Below are positions 1-4,641 of a DNA stretch of 5,575 nt, in pieces. This DNA comes from Chitinophagaceae bacterium (GTDB lineage Bacteria; Bacteroidota; Bacteroidia; Chitinophagales; Chitinophagaceae), in assembly GCA_025963615.1 (NCBI GenBank), contig JAOQAL010000087.1, positions 1 to 5,575 on the forward strand, in the 5' to 3' direction. Made by a program: the position numbers and the translations under genes. Each line of letters starts with the position of its first letter. Position 1 is the first letter of the stretch. The notes below the pieces were generated by a model, which worked only from the letters and a program-made list of their open reading frames with translations, made no database searches and had not been told where the DNA came from.

Positions 1-289
1 AGTAAAAATAAAAAATTATGTATTCAACGGCTGCAAATAGTACATTTTGCCCTTCGGTATAATGAGTAGAACTTTCGTTTTCCTTATATAAAAAAAACCT
101 TGAATTCGTCCCTATTTGGAGTAAGAATGCTGCCACACAATAGACCAAAAAAACAGATCCCAATCTTTGTTTTCTGTAAAAGAACAGCGCAGTTATTATG
201 GCAGTTAGTTCGCAAAAAAATAATAAAAAATCTGTATAAAATACCTTTCGGCTTAGGGTTAATAAGTGATAAATTGCATGCCGCTACAT
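1..289 (-). CDS. Second, partial copy of the seven-helix membrane protein; start followed at once by a stop (possible pseudogene)
   Basis: Reading leftward from 289, ATG is followed directly by TAG (286-284). The same frame then stays open for 94 codons to the left edge, where the gene is cut. Its product aligns without gaps to the N-terminal part of the protein at 450-1169: about 36 of 92 residues are identical, and many others are conservative (K/R, I/V, F/Y). Shared blocks include LSR, FYTD, a TE-x-x-NV-x-F block and EYI-x-FY. The ATG falls exactly where the neighbour's Met1 falls (M-D-E-S-A versus M-stop-R-H-A). No ATG, GTG or TTG follows the stop before the conserved N-terminus; the first in-frame TTG is at 163-161, inside the second predicted helix, and an ATT lies at 274-272. 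It could be a fresh pseudogene, a gene with a non-canonical start, or an assembly error. Homology of the frame is clear; function is unknown. Confidence 0.7.
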
Positions 290-449
290 AGTGTTGTTAA
301 ATTAGTTCTGACTCTTAAAAATGAAACTCAAAGATTTTGGCACTGGTCCCAGGCCATGCTTATAAAAGTTAACCTCGGTTTTTCTGAGAGCATTTTGTTC
401 GGAGTCTCACGTGACCTAGTACACAAAAATGAATTGCTGAAGCGGGCCA

Positions 450-1169
450 TTAAGCCTCGATCGGTTTTCTGCATAGGAAAGCTTTTGAGATGGCGAGGAA
501 TAAAAAACCAAACGAAATATAATGAACGCCGAAAAAAATATAATAGAGCGTCTTTTGGCTGTACACAAACCCTGAGATCATAAAGAAGGGAATAATGAGT
601 ATGGAATAGCAGAAAAGACCAGTGATAATCCAGAAAGCGGGGCTTTCTGATAAATTAAGTAACGGCTCTTTTATAAATAATTCGTAAAAATATACGATGC
701 AGCAAGCTGCTATTACAAATAGTTCTGATGAAATAATGAAATCAGTAATGTGTTTGAGTTTTGTGGTGTCTGCATTGGTAAAATAAGCACGATAGAAAAA
801 AAACAAAGCGGCAGTGACAAATATAAAAATATAAAATTTTAAAAATGATTTTATAACCGGGGAGACTAATACTAATTTTAAAAAGGTATAAAATACGATA
901 TACTCAATTAATGAGAAAATTACATTGGTGCTTTCCGTTAGTTTTTCGCGAAAAGAAATGTCATGGCAAAAGTATAATATGAAATATTCTGAAGTAACAA
1001 GAGTAAAAGAGGAGAGGCAATAGGTCAAAAAAAAACGGGATAGTTTTTGCTTTTTAAAGAAGTGGATAATGGTTCCAATAGCTATTAACTGGCACAATAG
1101 CAAAAAGTAATCCGTATAAAACATGGCCCGGCTTAGACTGAGCAGATTTTGAAATGCACTTTCATCCAT
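450..1169 (-). CDS. Seven-helix integral membrane protein, Bacteroidota family of unknown function
   Basis: A 239-residue, very hydrophobic protein. Predicted membrane segments lie near residues 21-38, 46-67, 83-101, 109-126, 142-162, 178-200 and 208-228, giving seven helices. There is no signal peptide and no soluble domain. Recognisable blocks are EYIVFY (89-94) in helix 3, YFYEL (160-164) at the end of helix 5, and P-x-FWI-x-x-G-x-x-x-Y (177-188) at the start of helix 6. From memory, this pattern fits a family of small seven-helix proteins in Bacteroidota that often lie near two-component genes; no activity is established, and membrane sensing is only a guess. The ATG start is supported by alignment with the tandem paralogue at 1-289. 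The gap between the two genes is 160 bp. A possible promoter and phased A-tracts lie upstream at 1206-1260. That the gene is real is well supported; its role is not known. Confidence 0.85.
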   Translation of the reverse strand: MDESAFQNLLSLSRAMFYTDYFLLLCQLIAIGTIIHFFKKQKLSRFFLTYCLSSFTLVTSEYFILYFCHDISFREKLTESTNVIFSLIEYIVFYTFLKLVLVSPVIKSFLKFYIFIFVTAALFFFYRAYFTNADTTKLKHITDFIISSELFVIAACCIVYFYELFIKEPLLNLSESPAFWIITGLFCYSILIIPFFMISGFVYSQKTLYYIFFGVHYISFGFLFLAISKAFLCRKPIEA

Positions 1170-1205
1170 AATACCGTGAAACTAACTTCGATCCAGCTAA
1201 TATCA

Positions 1206-1213
1206 CAAAATAA
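1206..1213 (-). promoter_or_regulatory. Possible Bacteroidota -7 element for the membrane protein gene
   Basis: On the minus strand this reads TTATTTTG, a 7-of-8 match to the Bacteroidota -7 consensus TAnnTTTG, about 36 bp before the ATG at 1169. No clear -33 TTTG is present at the usual spacing, where there is instead a run of T (1239-1233). The assignment is weak and rests on position plus the phased A-tracts just upstream. Confidence 0.25.
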
Positions 1214-1232
1214 TCGGATAAAGACCGGTAAG

Positions 1233-1264
1233 AAAAAAACGGTAAAAAATGGTGAAAAAACGGT
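1233..1264. repeat. Three phased A-tracts, 11-bp period
   Basis: Three units of A6-7 followed by CGGT, TGGTG and CGGT begin at 1233, 1244 and 1255, an exact 11-bp step. A-tracts repeated at about one helical turn give intrinsic DNA curvature. The tract lies 20-50 bp upstream of the candidate -7 element, where an UP-like or bend element would act. The sequence pattern is direct; the regulatory role is inferred. Confidence 0.6.
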
Positions 1265-1509
1265 TGGGAAAGGGGGTTTCTACTGTTTGTGGTTATTGGG
1301 GTAAGCTTGAATTTTAAATGCGATTTCTAAGTTTCCTTGTCAGTCTCTTCTTTCATAATCGCCAGGAACCATCACCTTATCCCGAAAATGAGGCACAAAC
1401 ATCCGTATTCCTATGAAAATGTGCCTGCTTTGCTAATACTTCTGGTGTTGAAGACTCCCCTGTATGGTTCGCATTGGCGTCAGGCTAATTTTTCAGTTTG
1501 TTATGTGCT

Positions 1510-1656
1510 ATCAAGGGAGTAGAAATATAGCGTTGAAGTCACAATAACTAAGCCCCATCAAGGAACCGTCCGGAAAACAGCCTGTCCCGATTTTTTATCG
1601 GGAGGCTGTTATCCCGGCCGGCAGGGTTTTTCCGGATAGCCATCGGGACTTTTTTT
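1510..1656 (+). repeat. Structured dispersed repeat, copy 1
   Basis: The first 69 bases (1510-1578) match the head of the copy at 1785-1856: both begin ATCAAGGGAGTAG, share GAAGTCACA in the middle, and end in GGAACCGTCCGGAAAAC. The last nine bases, CCGGAAAAC (1570-1578), form a stem with GTTTTTCCGG (1626-1635), with one bulged T. A run of seven T ends the unit at 1650-1656. Unlike copy 2, the loop of this stem contains a further hairpin (1576-1610) and the palindrome CCGGCCGG (1614-1621). No coding potential is evident. It could be a miniature mobile element or a processed RNA repeat; the sequence does not decide which. Confidence 0.7.
1576..1610. repeat. Nested hairpin inside repeat copy 1
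   Basis: AACAGCC (1576-1582) pairs with GGCTGTT (1604-1610), and CCCGAT (1586-1591) pairs with ATCGGG (1597-1602), around a five-T loop and a small internal loop. It sits where copy 2 has only an 11-base loop, so it looks like a secondary insertion or expansion. Its left arm overlaps the outer stem of the repeat by three bases, so the two structures compete. Confidence 0.6.
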
Positions 1657-1664
1657 GTCGCAGA

Positions 1665-1691
1665 TCCCGATCCCTATCGGGAATTCTTTTT
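1665..1691 (+). terminator. CCCGAT/ATCGGG hairpin with T-rich tail
   Basis: TCCCGAT (1665-1671) and ATCGGGA (1676-1682) form a perfect 7-bp stem with a four-base loop, followed by a T-rich stretch ending in five T at 1687-1691. The form is that of an intrinsic terminator read rightward, but no rightward gene precedes it. Hairpins with the same CCCGAT arms recur nearby, so it may belong to the repeat landscape rather than to a gene. Confidence 0.45.
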
Positions 1692-1784
1692 GGCCAAATA
1701 AAAAGCAAGTATTGGCGGAAAAATATTTGATCCAGATTTTTATTTTGCCAAAATAATTTTCACGCATAATCCTGTTCTGTAAAA

Positions 1785-1887
1785 ATCAAGGGAGTAGCGA
1801 TAAACTGCTGAAGTCACAGTAGCACAAAAGCCTCATCAGGGAACCGTCCGGAAAACGCGGCGTATTCGTTTTCCGGTGGCTTTTTTT
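1785..1887 (+). repeat. Structured dispersed repeat, copy 2
   Basis: This is the compact version of the repeat: the head (1785-1856) aligns with 1510-1578, then a hairpin and seven T at 1881-1887. The two copies start 275 bp apart in direct orientation. Conservation is strongest at the two ends of the head (ATCAAGGGAGTAG and GGAACCGTCCGGAAAAC) and in GAAGTCACA, with a more divergent spacer between, as expected for functional ends or a conserved RNA fold. Confidence 0.7.
1848..1887 (+). terminator. Terminator-like hairpin at the end of repeat copy 2
   Basis: CCGGAAAAC (1848-1856) and GTTTTCCGG (1868-1876) form a perfect 9-bp stem with an 11-base loop, followed four bases later by seven T (1881-1887). 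This has the shape of a rho-independent terminator on the plus strand. No plus-strand gene lies upstream, so it may terminate a short transcript of the repeat itself or be a structural end. Confidence 0.5.
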
Positions 1888-1889
1888 GG

Positions 1890-1917
1890 TTACTTTTTTT
1901 TCCACAAAAAAAAGTAA
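1890..1917. repeat. Perfect 12-bp inverted repeat with T8/A8 arms
   Basis: TTAC plus eight T (1890-1901), the loop CCAC, then eight A plus GTAA (1906-1917). It follows repeat copy 2 by two bases. A weaker counterpart after copy 1 is CTTTTT (1686-1691) facing AAAAAG (1700-1705). The symmetry is exact, which is unusual for a chance A/T run. Confidence 0.65.
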
Positions 1918-2813
1918 TAGAAAGAAATTGCTGATGATTAAGAAAGTTGCCTTGGCCAAACAACAAGAAAGGAAAAAGCAACCAAAAGCTCATTTGATAT
2001 CCAAAGCTCAACGAGGATTTAAAAATGAATTGTGATCATATTGACCTTCGGTTTGTTTTAAAGCCATTTTTCCTTTTAGATCTGCCAAGTTTGCTTTTAT
2101 ACCCATGTGAAGATCTCTTGGCTTGACGCCAATGTGTATGTTCGGGAAACCAACTTACTGTAAAACGGAGATCACCGAAATCTATAAAACTTTGATGTAG
2201 CATCAGGTGGAATGCTGCAAAATTGATTTTTCGGTAATCAGAAAATAGGAAATTTTAGTCTGGGGCGGATTTTCTACAAGAGGACATTTATAAACGCAAT
2301 CAGTAATCAGAGGGAGGATTTTGATAAGAACTTCAAGGGAAAAGGAATAACGGTTAGAGTACAAGGTAAAATGGGGCTTCAGCGGGGGATAGCAGATTTA
2401 AAAACGGGACTAATCAAAAGAGAAAAAGAGAAAGTTGACTGTCGGTACAAGATCGTCCTGGCTTTTCATAAGATATTGATGTAAGAACTTTCTGGACGGT
2501 ATTTGGACATTGGATGGACATGAGAAGTATAGACGGGTGCATCCGGGTCAATCAACTTTCGGCTCCAAAAGTATGGCCACAGGGCCATGTGGACAAGAGC
2601 ACTAATGCCTCATTTTATTTCATCGGTTTATACGGTAACCATCGTAAAATTAACATTTTAGGCCACGTAGTTGTTATGTAAAAACTACCTTATTATCTTA
2701 AGTATCAGATACTCGTACTTTCCGCAAACCAGAAATCAAGTACTAATACTATGGGATATGTTGCAGGAATTTTCCATCTTGCACAAGGTTATTTTTAATT
2801 AAGTACCGTATTG
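1918..2813. other. Gene-poor stretch, no recognised gene
   Basis: About 0.9 kb in which I recognise no protein family or RNA gene. Several modest open frames occur without good starts: plus strand 1934-2035 (33 residues, very basic), minus strand 2008-2154 (48 codons, no start at its head), plus strand 2227-2484 (85 codons, first ATG only at 2371) and plus strand 2480-2605 (41 codons). The last two abut in different frames, so a decayed gene is possible. Minor symmetry: ATGGCC (2573-2578) facing GGCCAT (2583-2588), and AGTATC-A-GATACT (2701-2713). No promoter for the response regulator could be assigned with confidence. Confidence 0.5.
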
Positions 2814-2841
2814 ATTCACTATTCATAATTCACTATCTAAT
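2814..2841 (+). repeat. ATTCACT-type heptamer repeat running into a start codon
   Basis: Four consecutive heptamers are in register: ATTCACT, ATTCATA, ATTCACT and ATCTAAT. The last one overlaps the ATG at 2840. The exact part is a 9-base direct repeat ATTCACTAT (2814-2822 and 2828-2836). It occupies the 5' leader just before the response regulator, where a ribosome binding site would be, and no Shine-Dalgarno motif is present. Confidence 0.55.
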
Positions 2842-3511
2842 GAAAAACTACGAACCGAACACAGTTATTAAAGTTGCTATTGCCGATGATCATGCCCTTT
2901 TCCGGACCGGAGTAAAAACTTCTCTCTCAAGCCGCAAAGACATACAAATGGTGGCTGAAGCTGAAAATGGGATGCAATTACTCAATCTGCTAAAACATGT
3001 GCAGCCCGATGTTGTTTTACTCGACATCACCATGCCGATTATGGATGGATTGGCTACCTTACCCGAGATTAAAAAATTATACCCCGGTATCAAGGTAATT
3101 ATGCTGTCCATGCATAATGATCACTCCATGATTTCTAAAATGATGGAAATTGGCGCCAACTCTTACCTTACCAAAGAGTCAGGTTCTGAAATGATCTATG
3201 AGGCAGTAAAAGCCGTGTATGACCAGGACTTCTTTTTCAATGATCTTACAAACAAAGCCCTGCTGAGCGGCCTTCGCACCAAGCGGACAGCCGAATCATC
3301 TATGCCGATGGATGTACAGTTGAATGACAAGGAAGTAACCATCCTGCGGTTGATGTGCGAAGAAAAAAGCACAAAAGAAATCGCAGATATAGTAGACCTC
3401 AGTCCCCGGACGGTGGAAGCTATCCGCGATAAGCTTAAAACCAAAACCGGCACCAAGTCCATGGCAGGCCTTGTAATGTATGCCGTAAAAGCAGGGATTG
3501 TAGTTCAATAG
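2840..3511 (+). CDS. NarL/FixJ-type response regulator (REC plus LuxR-type HTH)
   Basis: A 223-residue cytoplasmic two-component regulator. The receiver domain (about residues 10-125) has the acidic pair D16-D17, phosphoacceptor D62 in LLDITMP, the switch residue S90 and the conserved K112 in LTKES. The C-terminal LuxR-type helix-turn-helix (about 161-221) contains KEIADIVDLSPRTVEAIRDKL, followed by a dimerisation-like AGLVMYAVKAGIV stretch. Phosphorylation by a sensor kinase would be expected to drive DNA binding. All key phosphorylation residues are present and the length is normal, so it should be functional. The ATG chosen gives ten residues before the first strand; an internal start is unlikely. 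No histidine kinase lies in the window, so the signal is unknown. Small inverted repeats upstream (2701-2713) could be an operator, but this is speculative. Confidence 0.93.
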   Translation: MKNYEPNTVIKVAIADDHALFRTGVKTSLSSRKDIQMVAEAENGMQLLNLLKHVQPDVVLLDITMPIMDGLATLPEIKKLYPGIKVIMLSMHNDHSMISKMMEIGANSYLTKESGSEMIYEAVKAVYDQDFFFNDLTNKALLSGLRTKRTAESSMPMDVQLNDKEVTILRLMCEEKSTKEIADIVDLSPRTVEAIRDKLKTKTGTKSMAGLVMYAVKAGIVVQ

Positions 3512-3592
3512 TTTCATACATTCTTTATAAATAAGAAATGTCATCTTGCACCGTCAAAATACGGGGCCAGGTGACTTTTTGTTTTTATTTTC

Positions 3593-3682
3593 ATGACATC
3601 AAATTACCTGCTGGCGCTCCTGGCAATAGTAATTGCAGGTAAACAGGCAGCAAAAAGCGGGTTAGTCCGTAGATCATCTTAG
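3593..3682 (+). CDS. Possible small hydrophobic protein (29 residues)
   Basis: ATG at 3593 opens a 29-residue frame ending at TAG 3680-3682, 18 bases before the aminotransferase start. Residues 4-16 (NYLLALLAIVIAG) form one hydrophobic segment, followed by a basic tail (K, K, R, R). It could be a single-pass membrane peptide or a leader peptide. An inverted repeat (3604-3611 with 3635-3642) overlaps it. The frame could equally be chance; no homologue is known to me. Confidence 0.2.
   Translation: MTSNYLLALLAIVIAGKQAAKSGLVRRSS
3604..3642. repeat. Inverted repeat between response regulator and aminotransferase
   Basis: TTACCTGC (3604-3611) faces GCAGGTAA (3635-3642), a perfect 8-bp stem with a 23-base loop. 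There is no following T-run, so it does not look like a standard terminator. It could be a leader structure for the downstream gene. Confidence 0.35.
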
Positions 3683-3700
3683 TAAGATTAAAAAGAACGA

Positions 3701-4558
3701 ATGAATTTTATTTGCCTTGATGGAAAGTATTATCCCGCAGATCAACCGGTATTAAAGCATGATAACCGCGGTTTTCGTTATGGCGATGGCCTGTTTGAGA
3801 CCCTGAAAATGCTTGACGGCAGGATTATCTTAAAGCATTTGCATTTTGAAAGATTGTTTTTTTCACTCGGCCTGTTGAAATATCAAGGGGCTGCTTTTTT
3901 TAACCAGGAGAAACTGGAGCAGGAAATGGTTCAGCTTTGCCGGAAGAATGAATGTGAAAAAGGGGCCCGCATCCGCCTTACCATATTCCGCGGCAACGGT
4001 GGATTGTCTGATGATAGCAAGGCACTGAACTATTTAATTGAAAGCTGGCCCTTGCATGAAGCGGCAAATAGTTTGAATGAAAACGGGCTAGATATAGGCA
4101 TTTACCCCGATGCCCGTAAAAGTTGTGATCCGTTTTCGGGCATTAAATCGGCTAACTTTCTCCCCTACAGGATGGCCGCTTTATATGCTACGGAACGTCA
4201 ATTAAACGATTGCCTGTTGCTGAATACCAAAGGAAATATCGCGGAAGCCACTATCGCGAATGTCTTTATAGTCCGTGAAAAAGTCATTTTGACCCCGGCA
4301 TTAAGTGAAGGATGTATCAATGGAGTGATGAGAAGATGGCTGTTGGAAAAATTTAAGGAAACAGGATGGGCCTTCCAGGAGACGGTTATTACTGAACAGG
4401 ATATTTTCTTAGCAGATGAAATTTTTCTAACCAATGCGTTACATGGCATCCGGTGGGTAAATAAGCTGGGGGAGAGGCGGTATAAAAACGAATGGACCAA
4501 AGTTATTTATAACAATTTTGTAAAAAGCTTGTTTAGTCCCGCTGGGCAATGTCATTAA
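3701..4558 (+). CDS. Fold-type IV PLP enzyme, probably aminodeoxychorismate lyase (PabC-like)
   Basis: A 285-residue protein of the class IV aminotransferase family, cytoplasmic and usually dimeric. Family marks in order: DNRGFRYGDGLFET (21-34); the PLP Schiff-base lysine K149 in SGIKSANFLPYR; and GNIAEATIANVF (178-189), with E182 as the conserved acidic residue near the pyridine nitrogen and N187-V-F as the family signature. GCINGVMRR (204-212) lies in the region that binds the cofactor phosphate in relatives, and DEIFLTNAL is at 239-247. The family includes branched-chain and D-amino acid aminotransferases and 4-amino-4-deoxychorismate lyase, which releases p-aminobenzoate and pyruvate for folate synthesis. 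The NGVMR block and the DE...NAL ending resemble PabC most, so I favour that role but cannot exclude an aminotransferase. The gene is intact and starts at ATG after an AT-rich leader without a clear Shine-Dalgarno. It follows the response regulator by 189 bp. Confidence 0.88.
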   Translation: MNFICLDGKYYPADQPVLKHDNRGFRYGDGLFETLKMLDGRIILKHLHFERLFFSLGLLKYQGAAFFNQEKLEQEMVQLCRKNECEKGARIRLTIFRGNGGLSDDSKALNYLIESWPLHEAANSLNENGLDIGIYPDARKSCDPFSGIKSANFLPYRMAALYATERQLNDCLLLNTKGNIAEATIANVFIVREKVILTPALSEGCINGVMRRWLLEKFKETGWAFQETVITEQDIFLADEIFLTNALHGIRWVNKLGERRYKNEWTKVIYNNFVKSLFSPAGQCH

Positions 4559-4567
4559 AGGAGTTTA

Positions 4568-4580
4568 GCCACGTTGTGGC
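4568..4580 (+). other. Short GC-rich hairpin after the aminotransferase
   Basis: GCCAC-GTT-GTGGC forms a 5-bp stem with a three-base loop, beginning ten bases after the stop codon. No T-run follows, so it is at most a weak terminator or RNA-end stabiliser. Confidence 0.25.
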
Positions 4581-4582
4581 CT

Positions 4583-4630
4583 ATCTAGCATCCAGCATCT
4601 AGGATCCAGCATCCAGTATCCAGCATCCAT
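4583..4630 (+). repeat. ATCCAGC heptamer tandem array before the photolyase
   Basis: Six complete heptamers in perfect register (ATCTAGC, ATCCAGC, ATCTAGG, ATCCAGC, ATCCAGT, ATCCAGC) plus a partial ATCCAT. Units differ only by C/T at position 4 and by the last base. The array fills most of the 83-bp gap between the aminotransferase and the photolyase and ends 11 bases before the photolyase ATG. Its unit resembles that of the array at 2814-2841 (shared form ATYCASY). Confidence 0.8.
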
Positions 4631-4641
4631 TACTTTTAATA

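Noticed and set aside
100..583. Plus-strand open frames at 100-291 (63 codons, TTG start) and 266-583 (105 codons)
   Set aside because: Both overlap minus-strand membrane protein coding DNA that shows clear homology between two copies; the plus-strand products look random.
1337..1522. Plus-strand frame of 61 codons from a TTG
   Set aside because: No good start, no recognisable family, and its last codons run into the head of repeat copy 1.
1510..1887. CRISPR array or insertion sequence
   Set aside because: Only two copies with unequal internal length and no regular spacers, and no transposase frame or terminal inverted repeats enclosing one.
1814..2011. Minus-strand 65-codon frame with a hydrophobic N-terminus
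   Set aside because: It reads through the hairpins and T/A tract of the repeat; its lysine- and phenylalanine-rich parts come from those A/T runs, and it starts at TTG.
2890..3544. Minus-strand frames at 2890-3111, 3196-3462 and 3296-3544
   Set aside because: Shadows of the response regulator, which has full family motifs on the plus strand.
4583..4630. In-frame extension of the photolyase through the heptamer array
   Set aside because: The ATG at 4642 already gives the normal N-terminus just before the first beta-strand; the heptamer period is not a multiple of three and no family member needs extra residues there.
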